Shown here in pieces: positions 26,924 through 37,410 of a stretch of 64,000 nt of DNA; positions within the stretch are counted from its first letter, which is position 1, and every line of letters starts with the position of its first letter. The position numbers and the translations under genes are program-made. Source of the stretch: Clostridia bacterium (lineage in GTDB: Bacteria > Bacillota > Clostridia > Oscillospirales > Acutalibacteraceae); assembly GCA_017407705.1 (NCBI GenBank), contig JAFQWA010000013.1, positions 41,732 to 105,731 on the forward strand, written 5' to 3'. Under the pieces are notes generated by a model that searched no databases, was not told where the DNA came from, and saw only the letters and a program-made list of their open reading frames with translations.

Positions 26924-27898
26924 ATGGCAGAAATGAGATGGCACCCCCTTATTGAGGACTGGGTTATGATTGCCTCTCACCGTCAGAACAGACCCCAGAT
27001 GCCTAAAGACTGGTGTCCGTTTTGCCCCGGTTCAGGCAAAGTTCCCGATGAATTTGACGTTTATGAGTATGACAATGATTTTCCCGCACTTTCCCAAAAT
27101 CCTCCCACACCTGATGACGTTGCAAACGACTTTTTCAAGGTAAAAGAGGCTTACGGTAAATGTGAGGTTATCCTCTATTCTCCCGAGCACACCATTACTC
27201 TCCCTGAGCTTTCAACCGCTCATATTGAAAAGCTGGTTAACTTGTGGATAGAGCGTTTTAACGTTATCTCCGCTGATGAGAAGATCAAGTACGTTTTCAT
27301 TTTCGAGAACCGTGGTGAAGTGGTTGGCGTTACAATGCCCCATCCTCACGGCCAGATCTACGGTTATTCCATTATCCCGAAAAAAATCGAGTTAGAGCTT
27401 AATTCATCTAAAAAATACTTTGATGATAAGGGCAAATGTATCTTCTGCGATATGCTTAAAAACGAGCAGGATTTTGGTGAGCGTATTATATTCGAGAACG
27501 AGCATTTCTCAGTATTTTTACCCTTCTTTACCGAGTATCCTTACGGCGTTTACATTATGTCCAAGCGTCATATAAACAACATTGCCGAGTTTACCGATGC
27601 TGAAAAAGCGGCTTTTGCCGATACCTTAAAGCAGACTACCGGTATGCTGGATGCTTTGTTTGACTACAAATTCCCTTATATGATGTGTATGCACAACGCT
27701 CCCGTTAACAGCGAGGATACCAGTGACTACTATCATTTCCACGTTGAATTCTTCCCGCCTATGCGTGCTGCTGACAAGCAGAAATTCAACGCATCCAGCG
27801 AAACAGGTGTGTGGGCACATTGCAACCCCACTGCTCCTGAAGATAAGGCTAAAGAGCTCAGAGAGGCTCATAAAAAGTTTTTAGACAGCCTTAAATAA
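26924..27898 (+). CDS. galT: Galactose-1-phosphate uridylyltransferase
   Basis: Transfers UMP from UDP-glucose to galactose 1-phosphate. 324 residues of the HIT superfamily, class I type. A CPFCPG zinc-site motif is at about residues 31-36. The active-site HPH is at about 140-142 in VTMPHPHGQIYG, with His142 the expected nucleophile that carries UMP. The second HIT-like half has HNAPVNSE and YHFHVEF. An AAAGGA site precedes the ATG. It is cotranscribed with galK. A weak CACATT/AATGTG hairpin after the stop has no T run. Confidence 0.94.
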   Translation: MAEMRWHPLIEDWVMIASHRQNRPQMPKDWCPFCPGSGKVPDEFDVYEYDNDFPALSQNPPTPDDVANDFFKVKEAYGKCEVILYSPEHTITLPELSTAHIEKLVNLWIERFNVISADEKIKYVFIFENRGEVVGVTMPHPHGQIYGYSIIPKKIELELNSSKKYFDDKGKCIFCDMLKNEQDFGERIIFENEHFSVFLPFFTEYPYGVYIMSKRHINNIAEFTDAEKAAFADTLKQTTGMLDALFDYKFPYMMCMHNAPVNSEDTSDYYHFHVEFFPPMRAADKQKFNASSETGVWAHCNPTAPEDKAKELREAHKKFLDSLK

Positions 27899-27961
27899 TG
27901 TATAAAATTCGCTCCTTTTGCACATTATAATTACAAAATGTGTAAGAGGAGTAATTTTTAA

Positions 27962-29269
<1,308 letters not shown>

Positions 29270-29287
29270 TTTTAAGTGTCTATAATA

Positions 29288-29324
29288 ATAATCAGCCTCG
29301 CCTTAAAGGTGGGGCTGATTTTTC
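29288..29324 (+). terminator. Terminator after eno
   Basis: ATCAGCC (29291-29297) pairs with GGCTGAT (29313-29319), with CC/GG pairs closer to the loop, followed by four T residues. Confidence 0.8.
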
Positions 29325-29348
29325 GGTATCGGGAGATTTTTCATTCAA

Positions 29349-30062
29349 ATGCAAAAATACAGTTACTTACAAGGTTTTAAAGACGGCATTTCCATAGGTC
29401 TTGGCTACCTTTCGGTCTCCTTCACCTTCGGTATGCTTGCCACATCCAGCGGAATACCCGTGTGGATAGCGGTTTTTATTTCTATGTCTAATTTAACCTC
29501 AGCGGGTCAGTTTGCAGGACTCAGCTTAATGCTGTCAGGCGGCTCGTTTTTCGAAATGGCTATTACACAGCTGGTTATCAATATGCGATACGCACTGATG
29601 TCGGTATCCTTATCACAAAAGCTGGATAAAAGCGTAACTTTGTTACATAGGTTTGCTATATCATTTTTCAACACCGACGAGATTTTCGCCGTGTCCTCAG
29701 GAAAAGACGGTGAAGTGGGAACAAGATATATGTACGGTCTTGTTACTGCCCCGTTTATAGGCTGGACCTTAGGTACGCTTTTCGGTGCCGCTTTAAACAG
29801 CTTTTTGCCCGAAAGCATCAGGTCGTGCCTTGGAATTGCAATTTATGCTATGTTTATTGCCATTGTTATTCCACCTGCAAAAAAGCAAAAAGCAGTGGCT
29901 TTAGTGGCGGCAATTTCGGTTGTTTTAAGCTGTGCATTCAGCTATCTGCCGTTGCTGAAAACTGTATCCTCAGGCTTTGTAATTATAATCTGTTCAGTGG
30001 TTGCCGCAACGGTTGGCGCTATAATAAAGCCCATTGAAATTGAGGATAAGGAGGAGTCTTAA
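29349..30062 (+). CDS. azlC: AzlC-family branched-chain amino acid exporter subunit
   Basis: 237 residues with about seven hydrophobic helices. The AzlC motifs FGMLATSSGIPVW near the N-terminus, SNLTSAGQFAG and INMRYALMS are clear. With AzlD it forms a two-component export system for branched-chain amino acids and analogues. GGGAG precedes the ATG, which lies only about 25 bases after the eno terminator; no separate promoter is evident, so read-through may supply it. Its C-terminus carries the ribosome site of azlD. Confidence 0.9.
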   Translation: MQKYSYLQGFKDGISIGLGYLSVSFTFGMLATSSGIPVWIAVFISMSNLTSAGQFAGLSLMLSGGSFFEMAITQLVINMRYALMSVSLSQKLDKSVTLLHRFAISFFNTDEIFAVSSGKDGEVGTRYMYGLVTAPFIGWTLGTLFGAALNSFLPESIRSCLGIAIYAMFIAIVIPPAKKQKAVALVAAISVVLSCAFSYLPLLKTVSSGFVIIICSVVAATVGAIIKPIEIEDKEES

Positions 30063-30063
30063 A

Positions 30064-30384
30064 ATGGATAGCTTAAAGCTTATTGCCTACACACTGGTTA
30101 TGGCAGCAGTAACCTACCTTATAAGAATGCTTCCTTTAGTGGTTTTCCGCAAAAAAATAAAGAGCAGATTTATCCGCTCTTTTCTGTACTATATCCCCTA
30201 TGCAGTACTTGCCGCTATGACTATTCCGGCAATATTCACCTCCACCGCCAATGTGTATTCCGCCATTGCAGGACTTACTGTGGCGTTGGTTGCAGCATTT
30301 TTCGAACGCAGTCTTATAACGGTTGCCATATCCTCCTGTGTTACAGTGTTAATATTTGAAACTATTTTAAAAACAGTCTTTTGA
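30064..30384 (+). CDS. azlD: AzlD-family branched-chain amino acid transport subunit
   Basis: 106 residues with three to four membrane helices. The pattern TYLIRMLPLVVFRKKIKSRF is typical of AzlD, the small partner of AzlC. ATG 30064 starts one base after the azlC stop, with AAGGAGG inside the end of azlC; the longer frame from 30034 is unlikely. The stop codon lies within the stem of the following terminator. Confidence 0.9.
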   Translation: MDSLKLIAYTLVMAAVTYLIRMLPLVVFRKKIKSRFIRSFLYYIPYAVLAAMTIPAIFTSTANVYSAIAGLTVALVAAFFERSLITVAISSCVTVLIFETILKTVF

Positions 30385-30407
30385 GAAAATCAAAAGACTG
30401 TTTTTGT
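30371..30407. terminator. Terminator after azlD, also serving the kinase gene
   Basis: AAACAGTCTTTTG (30371-30383) pairs with CAAAAGACTGTTT (30391-30403), with T residues after. The left arm includes the azlD stop. It lies at the convergence of azlD and the minus-strand pfkB-family gene. Confidence 0.88.
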
Positions 30408-30408
30408 T

Positions 30409-31311
30409 TTAGTTTAAGGTTTTAAGCAATTTTTCAACGCTGACAATATCAGCCAGTCCGGTTGCATCCTTTGATACAGCACTGCCACCGCAGGCAGAGG
30501 CTAACTTTAAAGTGTCTTGAAAGCTTTTTCCCGTTTCAACACCTGCAATCAGCCCTGCAAAAGCACTGTCTCCTGCGCCAACTGTTGACTTTATGTCAAC
30601 CTTTACTGAGGGAACACTAACCGTCTGCTCCTTGTTAACACCCAAAATACCCTTTTCACCCATAGTGATAACAACGTACTCAATGCCGTTGCTACACAGT
30701 GACTGAGCGTGGGCTTTAAAATCATCACTACCGCAGAGCTTGTGAAACTCATCGTCATTAACTTTAAACATCCAAGGTTTTATGTCAACCAATTCCTCAC
30801 GACACAAAAAGTCGCAATCTATGGCAATTTTAAAGCCCTGCTGTTTTAAGTCCTTGCACATTTTTACAAAATCCCCATTACTGAGTCCTAACGGTAAACT
30901 ACCTGCAATTATAACAATATCGTCTTTTTGTCCGCAATCAACTATGCGGTTTACCAGCTCCTGCACTGCCGAATAATCGCAAGGTGAGGACATTCTGTTT
31001 ATTTTATAGGTTTCGTCTTTTGCCCTTACAGTAAGGTTCTCTCGGACATTTCCCTTTGTTTTAGCATAAATTATCTGCTGCTTATCAATATCCACATTCT
31101 GCAAATATTCGTCTATACTGTTAGCGCCCAACAGCATACAGTAATAAGGAAAAATGCCAAGCTCACAGAGTACCTTGCCCACATTTATTCCCTTACCTGC
31201 CGCCTGCTTTACCTCGTTTTTCACTCGGCTGACAGCATTGTTCTTCACTTCATCCACAAACAAAGTAACGTCAAAGCAGGGGTTTAAGGTAAGCGTAAAA
31301 ACTTTAGACAT
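30409..31311 (-). CDS. PfkB-family hexose kinase (1-phosphofructokinase/tagatose-6-phosphate kinase type)
   Basis: 300 residues from ATG 31311; a GAGGT site overlaps the end of cysS. The N-terminal TLTLNPCFDVTLFVD and GKGINVGKVL motifs place it in the FruK/LacC branch. The C-terminal TVGAGDSAFAGL at about 243-254 carries the catalytic base Asp248. It would phosphorylate a sugar phosphate such as fructose 1-phosphate or tagatose 6-phosphate. No PTS, fruR or lac genes are present, so the substrate is open. It is the last gene behind the cysteine T-box, an odd place for a sugar kinase. Confidence 0.85.
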   Translation of the reverse strand: MSKVFTLTLNPCFDVTLFVDEVKNNAVSRVKNEVKQAAGKGINVGKVLCELGIFPYYCMLLGANSIDEYLQNVDIDKQQIIYAKTKGNVRENLTVRAKDETYKINRMSSPCDYSAVQELVNRIVDCGQKDDIVIIAGSLPLGLSNGDFVKMCKDLKQQGFKIAIDCDFLCREELVDIKPWMFKVNDDEFHKLCGSDDFKAHAQSLCSNGIEYVVITMGEKGILGVNKEQTVSVPSVKVDIKSTVGAGDSAFAGLIAGVETGKSFQDTLKLASACGGSAVSKDATGLADIVSVEKLLKTLN

Positions 31312-31322
31312 TTTATCTACCT

Positions 31323-32711
31323 CTATTCTCTGTGCCATTTAACGCCTGAAGCAGTATCCTCCAGCACAATATTCATACCTTTGAGTATATCTCTTATTTC
31401 ATCAGCACGTGCAAAGTTCTTTGCTTTTCTTGCCTCGGTACGTTCAGCGATAAGTGCTTCTATCTCACTGTCAAGATCGTCAGACTTTACATTGTAAACA
31501 AGGCCCAAAACGTCGCACAGCTCGTCAAACAGCGAGAGGCACTGACTCAGCGCCTGCTTAGACTTGTTCTGTGATACAAATATGTTAATATCACGAACCA
31601 GATCAAACACAGCAGAAATACCGTCAGCAGTGTTGAAGTCGTCATCCATAGCCTCAATAAACTGTGCTTTTCTCTTGTCTAAGCTCTCGGTAACTCTTGC
31701 ATCAACATCGCCATCAGCGGCGTTCTGGGTAGCAAAAGTAAGGTTTGAACGGCAGTTGTAAAGACGCTCAAGAGCGCTGATGCTCTGCTCGATAATATCG
31801 GTGCTGTAGTTAATGGGGCTACGGTAATGAGATGCGATCATCAAAAAGCGGATAGGCTCATAGCCATACTGATTTGCAACGTCACGAACGGTAAAGAAGT
31901 TGCCCAGTGATTTGGACATTTTGCGGTTATCAACGTTGATGTAGCCGTTGTGCATCCACATTTTAGAAAAGTCGCAGCCGTTAGCACATTCGCTCTGTGC
32001 AATCTCGTTTTCGTGGTGAGGGAAAATCAGGTCCTGACCGCCGCAGTGGATGTCGATAGTATCGCCAAGATATTTCTTTGCCATAGCTGAACATTCAATA
32101 TGCCAACCGGGTCTGCCCTGACCGAAGGGTGACTCCCAGAAGGGCTCACCGGGTTTTGCTGCTTTCCACAAAGCAAAGTCCATGGGATTTTCTTTGATAT
32201 CGGAAATGTCAATTCTGGCACCGGACTCCAAGTCCTCCAAAGGCTGGTGTGACAGCTTGCCATACTCGTTGAATTTGTTTGTTCTGAAATAAACGTCGCC
32301 CTGTGACTCGTAGGCATAGCCTTTTTCGATTAAAGATGAGATAAGCTCAATGATCTCTGCAATGTTTTCGGTGGCTTTGGGATGAACGTCAGCCTCTTTG
32401 ATGTTAAGTCCGTTTACATCAGTCCAGAATTCAGCAATATATCTCTTTGCAATCTCAGGCACAGTGGTGCCCTCTTCGTTGGCTTTTTTGATGAGTTTAT
32501 CGTCGATATCGGTAAAGTTCTGAACGAATTTAACGTCAAACCCACGCCATTTTAAGTATCTTCTGAAGGTATCAAAAACGCAAAGGGGACGTGCATTTCC
32601 AATATGGATAAAGTTATAAACAGTAGGTCCGCAGGCATAAATTCTTACGGTCTTACCGTCAACCGGGATAAGCTCATCCTTCTGTCTTGTAAGTGTATTA
32701 TAAATTTTCAT
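31323..32711 (-). CDS. cysS: Cysteine--tRNA ligase
   Basis: Class I synthetase, 462 residues. ACGPTVYNFIHIGNARP holds the first zinc ligand and the HIGH-like HIGN motif (about residues 27-43). WHIECSAM and the HHENEIAQSE zinc region follow, and KMSKS is in NRKMSKSLGNFF. A C-terminal helical bundle and anticodon domain complete it. It lies six bases after cysE and is controlled by the upstream T-box whose specifier is UGC (Cys). Confidence 0.96.
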   Translation of the reverse strand: MKIYNTLTRQKDELIPVDGKTVRIYACGPTVYNFIHIGNARPLCVFDTFRRYLKWRGFDVKFVQNFTDIDDKLIKKANEEGTTVPEIAKRYIAEFWTDVNGLNIKEADVHPKATENIAEIIELISSLIEKGYAYESQGDVYFRTNKFNEYGKLSHQPLEDLESGARIDISDIKENPMDFALWKAAKPGEPFWESPFGQGRPGWHIECSAMAKKYLGDTIDIHCGGQDLIFPHHENEIAQSECANGCDFSKMWMHNGYINVDNRKMSKSLGNFFTVRDVANQYGYEPIRFLMIASHYRSPINYSTDIIEQSISALERLYNCRSNLTFATQNAADGDVDARVTESLDKRKAQFIEAMDDDFNTADGISAVFDLVRDINIFVSQNKSKQALSQCLSLFDELCDVLGLVYNVKSDDLDSEIEALIAERTEARKAKNFARADEIRDILKGMNIVLEDTASGVKWHRE

Positions 32712-32717
32712 AGCATT

Positions 32718-33353
32718 TTACCTCTCTTGTTCATCAAGCTTTTGTTTTAATTTACTGATCTCATGCTCTAATGCACATATCTTCTGTGAAACGGGATCGG
32801 GAATGTGTACCTGATCCAGATTATCCGCAAGTTTTTGACCGTCTTTACGGACAACTCTTGCCGGAACGCCCACCGCTGTGGAATTAGGCGGTACCTCATC
32901 CAGCACCACTGCACCTGCAGCAATACGGCAGTTATCTCCAACCTTAAAGGGTCCCAGCACCTTAGCACCTGCACCTATCATAACGTTGTTGCCGATAGTA
33001 GGGTGTCGTTTACCCAGATCCTTACCTGTACCGCCCAAGGTAACGCCCTGATAAATAGTAACGTCATCCCCTATTTCAGCGGTCTCACCGATAACAACGC
33101 CCACACCGTGGTCGATGAAAAAGCGTTCACCGATCTTTGCGGCAGGATGTATCTCAATACCTGTCTTTTTAACGCAGCGCTGTGAGATCCATCTTGCAAT
33201 AAACGTCATACCGTGACGATGAAAGAAATTGGCTCTGCGGTGCATTCTTATGGCTTTAACGCCGGGGTAAAGGAAAAGTATTTCCAAAACCGATACCGCC
33301 GCAGGGTCTCTCATTCTTACAGCCTCTATATCCTGTTTTAACTTTTTAAACAT
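32718..33353 (-). CDS. cysE: Serine O-acetyltransferase
   Basis: Makes O-acetylserine, the precursor of cysteine. 211 residues from ATG 33353, preceded by AGGAGG; the frame extends 18 codons into the T-box leader. An N-terminal helical region with MRDPAA is followed by hexapeptide left-handed beta-helix turns. These include GIEIHPAAKIGERFFIDHG, with the catalytic His-Asp pair, then ETAEIGDDVTIYQGVTLGG and AAGAVVLDEVP. It is the first gene behind the cysteine T-box. A cysK is not in the window. Confidence 0.95.
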   Translation of the reverse strand: MFKKLKQDIEAVRMRDPAAVSVLEILFLYPGVKAIRMHRRANFFHRHGMTFIARWISQRCVKKTGIEIHPAAKIGERFFIDHGVGVVIGETAEIGDDVTIYQGVTLGGTGKDLGKRHPTIGNNVMIGAGAKVLGPFKVGDNCRIAAGAVVLDEVPPNSTAVGVPARVVRKDGQKLADNLDQVHIPDPVSQKICALEHEISKLKQKLDEQER

Positions 33354-33376
33354 AAGGCTTATTCCTCCTAATAAAA

Positions 33377-33416
33377 CAAAAATCCGCCGTAGCCCTAATT
33401 TAGGCAACGACGGAGG
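33377..33416 (-). terminator. T-box regulated terminator before cysE
   Basis: On the minus strand CCGTCGT pairs with ACGGCGG around a GCCT/AGGGC inner stem, followed by a T run. It is the off-state hairpin of the cysteine T-box. Confidence 0.88.
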
Positions 33417-33612
33417 CGAATATTCGCGGTTCCACTCCTGTTTATAACTTTAAGTGATACGCCTATAACGGTGGCTCTCCGTGCAGAGATACTTTGTTCC
33501 CCCTGCAAGCTGACAGGTGCATTTCATCAAGGCTAACCTTATGTCTGCTTTCAGCCTGCCGACAGACACTCTCTAAAAGGTGCGGTTTGATTACTTCTCC
33601 TGCTACGCTTTT
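33377..33612 (-). promoter_or_regulatory. T-box riboswitch, cysteine-type, controlling cysE-cysS
   Basis: The T-box core, read on the minus strand as GTGGAACCGCG, is at 33425-33435. The specifier loop sits between atcaa/ttgat and gcagg/cctgt stems; its 3' side is GAAATGCA, giving UGC (Cys) at 33519-33521. The antiterminator bulge TGGA would pair with U73, the discriminator of tRNA-Cys, so both contacts agree. The distal helix GTCTG/CAGAC of stem I is visible. Two genes for cysteine synthesis and charging follow, then the pfkB-family gene. Confidence 0.94.
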
Positions 33613-33630
33613 CACTTTTATACTATTACC

Positions 33631-33659
33631 ATTATAACTGCAAAACTCTGATTTGTCTA
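33631..33659 (-). promoter_or_regulatory. Promoter of the cysteine T-box transcript
   Basis: Minus-strand TAGACA (complement of 33654-33659) and TATAAT (complement of 33631-33636) with a 17-base spacer, ending right at the pgsA stop. Confidence 0.75.
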
Positions 33660-34250
33660 TTATTTTTTTATATCAATATACTGTTTATTATCAGCAACGT
33701 ATTTTACACCTGAAATAAGGGCAAAAATCGCTGATACCCAGATGCAAACAGAATAAATTATTCTAAGGGGCAAAACAAAGCTGGTGGACAACAGCTGATA
33801 GTGGTAAACGCCCTCACTGATAATATATTCAAAGAAAATGGTTGCGATAATGGCAACTATCTGTGATACAGTTTTCAGCTTACCCCAAAAGTTTGCTGCA
33901 ACCACCTTACCGTCAGCAGCGGCAAGTAATCGCATTGAAGTAACGATAAACTCACGGGCTAACACAATAAAGGTTGCCCAGACAATACCGTAGCCCATAT
34001 TGAAGGCGATAAATGCCAAAAAAGCGGCGGTGGTAAGTAGTTTGTCGGCAATAGGGTCCAAAAACTTACCGAAATTGGTTATAAGATTATATTTTCTTGC
34101 GATCTTACCGTCAAGCAAATCGGTAACAGATGCCCCGATAAACACGATCAACGCCAGTGCGTAATGATGGGGAAACTGTGCCAACATAAACACTAAAAAC
34201 ACAGGGGTAAAGATCAATCTTAAAACTGTAAGTCTATTGGGTGTGTTCAA
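33660..34250 (-). CDS. pgsA: CDP-diacylglycerol--glycerol-3-phosphate 3-phosphatidyltransferase
   Basis: Membrane enzyme committing CDP-diacylglycerol to phosphatidylglycerol. 196 residues. The CDP-alcohol phosphotransferase signature DLLDGKIAR, then GKFLDPIADKLL, is complete (D-x2-DG-x2-AR-x8-G-x3-D-x3-D) at about residues 42-70. Four to five membrane helices are present. The start is TTG 34250 with a strong GGAGGTGG six bases away. It follows rimO by 15 bases and ends the recA-recX-rimO-pgsA run. Confidence 0.93.
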   Translation of the reverse strand: MNTPNRLTVLRLIFTPVFLVFMLAQFPHHYALALIVFIGASVTDLLDGKIARKYNLITNFGKFLDPIADKLLTTAAFLAFIAFNMGYGIVWATFIVLAREFIVTSMRLLAAADGKVVAANFWGKLKTVSQIVAIIATIFFEYIISEGVYHYQLLSTSFVLPLRIIYSVCIWVSAIFALISGVKYVADNKQYIDIKK

Positions 34251-34265
34251 ACTACACCACCTCCA

Positions 34266-35594
34266 TTAGTCAACTAAATCTCCAAGCAGATCGTAATCAA
34301 TAACGTCAAAAACGCAGACCTCTACCATATCTCCCACTGACAAGGGTTTAGTTGATGCAATAAATACCTTACCGTCAATATCGGGAGCATCGGCCTCGCT
34401 TCTACCGTAATAGCATTTGTTCAAGGAATCGTAACCCTCAATCAGCACAGTTACGTTTTTGCCTATCATATCAGCGCTGATCTCCTCATTAACCACCGAC
34501 TGTTCGGTCATCAATATCTCTTGTCTGCGCTGTTTTACGTCCTCATCCACCTGATCCTCCATATCAGCGGCAACAGTGCCCTCCTCAGGAGAATAGGTAA
34601 AGCAACCCATACGGTTAAAGCCGGTGTTTTTCACAAAGGTTGCCAACTGTTCAAAGTCCTCCTCGGTTTCTCCGGGAAAACCTACGATAAAGGTGGTTCT
34701 GATGGTAATTCCGGGAATTATCTCACGAATATGTGCGATCAACTTTGTTAAGCTGTCAAAATCACCTGTTCGGTTCATACGGCTTAACACATCACCACTG
34801 GCGTGTTGCAGCGGAATGTCAAGATAATTTAAAACCTTAGGCTGATTTTTAATGGTATGAAGCAGTTCATCAGTTATCTTATCAGGATAAGTATATAAAA
34901 TTCTTATCCATTTTATGCCATCAATCTCACAAAGCTTATCAAGTAGCTGTGGCAACATCAGTTTGTTGTAAATATCCTCACCGTAACGGGTGGTATCCTG
35001 AGCGATAAGAATAATCTCCTTAGCGCCGTTTTGTGCTAATGTATTTGCCTCGGCTAATATATCCTCCATCTTTCTGGAACGGTAGCCGCCTCTTATCATA
35101 GGGATAGCACAGTAGGTACAGCAGTTATCACAACCGTCAGCCACACGAAGATATGCAGAGTAAGGCGGTGTTGTGAGAATTCTGTCGTGGTCCATAAGCA
35201 AGGCGGTTTTCTCACCAAACTCACTGTAAGGACATCCCTCAACAGCGGCTTTTACAACTGAGCAGATATTTTTATTGGAGCCAATACCCACAACGGCATC
35301 AACCTCAGGCATCTCCGACAATATCTCGTCACGGTAACGCTCTGCTAAACAGCCGGTAACAATAAGTGCTTTTAAATTATCGGTCTGCTTTAACTGAGCA
35401 AGTGCAAGAATGTTTTCAATGGCTTCCTTTTTAGCATCACCGATAAAACCGCAGGTGTTAACGATAATGGCGTCTGCCTGTTTTTCGTCTGCAGTGAGCT
35501 CATAGCCACCCTCAGAAAGTAAGGACAGCATAATTTCTGCATCTACCTGATTTTTCGGGCATCCTAACGACACCATTCCAACTTTATATGACAT
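34266..35594 (-). CDS. rimO: Ribosomal protein S12 methylthiotransferase RimO
   Basis: Radical SAM enzyme that adds a methylthio group to an aspartate of ribosomal protein S12. 442 residues from ATG 35594, directly after the recX stop. The N-terminal MTTase domain has cluster cysteines at about Cys12, Cys48 and Cys82. The radical SAM motif C-x3-C-x2-C is at about Cys155, Cys159 and Cys162. A TRAM domain ends the protein (about 375-442). The motif VSLGCPKNQVDAE favours RimO over MiaB. Confidence 0.94.
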   Translation of the reverse strand: MSYKVGMVSLGCPKNQVDAEIMLSLLSEGGYELTADEKQADAIIVNTCGFIGDAKKEAIENILALAQLKQTDNLKALIVTGCLAERYRDEILSEMPEVDAVVGIGSNKNICSVVKAAVEGCPYSEFGEKTALLMDHDRILTTPPYSAYLRVADGCDNCCTYCAIPMIRGGYRSRKMEDILAEANTLAQNGAKEIILIAQDTTRYGEDIYNKLMLPQLLDKLCEIDGIKWIRILYTYPDKITDELLHTIKNQPKVLNYLDIPLQHASGDVLSRMNRTGDFDSLTKLIAHIREIIPGITIRTTFIVGFPGETEEDFEQLATFVKNTGFNRMGCFTYSPEEGTVAADMEDQVDEDVKQRRQEILMTEQSVVNEEISADMIGKNVTVLIEGYDSLNKCYYGRSEADAPDIDGKVFIASTKPLSVGDMVEVCVFDVIDYDLLGDLVD

Positions 35595-35595
35595 A

Positions 35596-36204
35596 TTATA
35601 ATTCCTCTTCAGTATATTCATTTATAGCGCTGCGGATATCATCGTAATTATACCCTTTTCGCACCAAAGCCGCATACATACGACGCATACCCTTTTCATC
35701 GCCAACACAGCCCCGATACTTACGCTCTATCAACTGGATTATTGCCTGCTTAGCATCAATTTCCAGGCTATCGGCAACCTCAGCGGCAAGCTCACGATCA
35801 ATCCCCTTTTTAGTGAGCTCAAACTGCACACCTTTTTTGGAAAGGGATTTAAACTGCACCAGATCCGACGCATAGTTTTCTGCAAATCTACGGTCGTCTA
35901 TCAAACCGCTCTCACACAAAAACTCCACCGCTTCACAAGCAGCGTCATAATCAAAATCGGGTTTTAACTTGCCTATCATTTCCTTTTTGGGGTAATCACG
36001 TCTATCCAGCAACCACAAAGCTTTAGACTTAGCTCTTGTAAACTCCGATTTATATTTTAATGTTTCAAGCTGACTCTCGCTGACATCATCACCCACTTTA
36101 AGTCCGGACAATATCAGCACTTCGTCATCAATTAGCACATCACCGCCCTCGAAAACAAGAGCGGTAAGATGTTTTGGTTTCTTTTTAAATTCAGTGATAA
36201 TCAT
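35596..36204 (-). CDS. recX: Regulatory protein RecX
   Basis: Modulator that binds RecA filaments. 202 residues made of three-helix repeats typical of RecX: ALWLLDRRDYPKKEMIGKL in the first, LIDDRRFAENYASDLV in the second and YRGCVGDEKGMRRMYAALVRKGY in the last. The ATG overlaps the recA stop (TAATG), so translation is coupled to recA. Confidence 0.92.
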   Translation of the reverse strand: MIITEFKKKPKHLTALVFEGGDVLIDDEVLILSGLKVGDDVSESQLETLKYKSEFTRAKSKALWLLDRRDYPKKEMIGKLKPDFDYDAACEAVEFLCESGLIDDRRFAENYASDLVQFKSLSKKGVQFELTKKGIDRELAAEVADSLEIDAKQAIIQLIERKYRGCVGDEKGMRRMYAALVRKGYNYDDIRSAINEYTEEEL

Positions 36205-37310
36205 TAATCGTCAACCGCAATGTCAATATCCACTTTTGCAACGGGCTTTGTGTCTGCCGCAGGGACATTTTCAACTACTTCAACGGCAGCAGCTTTCGCT
36301 TTACGGCCGCCGATAATAAGGTCTTTTTTCTCGATTATCTGTTTTTCGATCTCGTTTGCCAGCTCGGGATTATCAAGCAACAGTTGCTTAACGTTATCTC
36401 TGCCCTGACCAAGACGCATCTCGCCATAGTAGAACCAAGCGCCGCTTTTCTTGATAACGCCAACCTTAACGCCAAGGTCACAGATCTCACCAACGTGAGA
36501 TATACCCTCACCGTACATAATATCAAACTCTGCCTCTTTAAAGGGCGGAGCCACCTTGTTTTTAACGATCTTTGCTCTTGTTCTGGAGCCGATCATCTCA
36601 CCGTTTGCCTTTAAGGTTTCGGTGCGACGAATGTCGATACGAACACTGGAATAGAATTTCAGCGCACGTCCGCCGGTGGTAACCTCGGGATTACCGTAAA
36701 CCACGCCAACCTTCTCACGAAGCTGATTTATGAAAATAACACAGCAATTTGATTTTGCAATACAGGATGTCAGCTTTCTTAAAGCCTGTGACATAAGTCT
36801 TGCATGCAGACCAACGTGAGAGTCACCCATTGAGCCGTCAAGCTCTGCACGGGGTACCAACGCTGCAACTGAGTCAACTACGATAACGTCAATAGCGTTA
36901 GAACGAACAAGTGCTTCGCAGATCTCCAATGCCTGCTCACCTGTATCAGGCTGAGAAACCAACAAAGAATCAATATTAACACCAAGGGCTGCGGAATACT
37001 CAGGATCCAAAGCGTGTTCAACGTCGATAAAAGCAGCCTCACCGCCGGCCTTCTGAGCCTGGGCTACAACATGCAACGCAAGAGTTGTTTTACCTGAGGA
37101 TTCGGGGCCGTACATCTCAACGATTCTGCCCTTGGGAACACCGCCTATACCCAAAGCCAAGTCCAGCGACAAAGAGCCTGTGGAGATAGCCTCAACGTTC
37201 ATAGCAGTATTCTGGCCCAACTTCATAACGGAGCCTTTACCGTAAGTCTTTTCGATATTAGCAAGGGCGGTTTCCAGAGCCTTTTGCTTGTCAGTCATTT
37301 TTTCAGCCAT
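36204..37310 (-). CDS. recA: Recombinase RecA
   Basis: Strand-exchange ATPase and SOS co-protease. 368 residues. Walker A GPESSGKT is at about 68-75. The Walker B region [10 protein letters not shown], the loop-L2 segment containing [16 protein letters not shown], and [14 protein letters not shown] are all intact. The C-terminal tail is acidic and extended (VDIDIAVDD). It is the first gene of recA-recX-rimO-pgsA. A LexA-type box and a promoter lie just upstream. Confidence 0.98.
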   Translation of the reverse strand: MAEKMTDKQKALETALANIEKTYGKGSVMKLGQNTAMNVEAISTGSLSLDLALGIGGVPKGRIVEMYGPESSGKTTLALHVVAQAQKAGGEAAFIDVEHALDPEYSAALGVNIDSLLVSQPDTGEQALEICEALVRSNAIDVIVVDSVAALVPRAELDGSMGDSHVGLHARLMSQALRKLTSCIAKSNCCVIFINQLREKVGVVYGNPEVTTGGRALKFYSSVRIDIRRTETLKANGEMIGSRTRAKIVKNKVAPPFKEAEFDIMYGEGISHVGEICDLGVKVGVIKKSGAWFYYGEMRLGQGRDNVKQLLLDNPELANEIEKQIIEKKDLIIGGRKAKAAAVEVVENVPAADTKPVAKVDIDIAVDD

Positions 37311-37342
37311 ATGTTCTTACCTCACTATACAATGATAATGTT

Positions 37343-37371
37343 ATTATACAATATATTGTGCAAAAAGTAAA
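37343..37371 (-). promoter_or_regulatory. Promoter of recA
   Basis: Minus-strand TTTACT (complement of 37366-37371) and TATAAT (complement of 37343-37348), 17-base spacer, about 33 bases before the recA start. Confidence 0.7.
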
Positions 37372-37390
37372 GAGTTTCAACAACAAAAAT

Positions 37391-37404
37391 CGAACTTTTG
37401 TTCG
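37391..37404. promoter_or_regulatory. LexA (SOS) box upstream of recA
   Basis: CGAACTTTTGTTCG matches the Gram-positive LexA/DinR core GAAC-N4-GTTC exactly and is a near-perfect palindrome. It is 20 bases upstream of the recA -35, similar to the B. subtilis recA arrangement. Confidence 0.85.
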
Positions 37405-37410
37405 AAAATT

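Noticed and set aside
27908..27952. Terminator between galT and eno
   Set aside because: The CACATT/AATGTG hairpin is weak, has a 10-base loop and lacks a T run.
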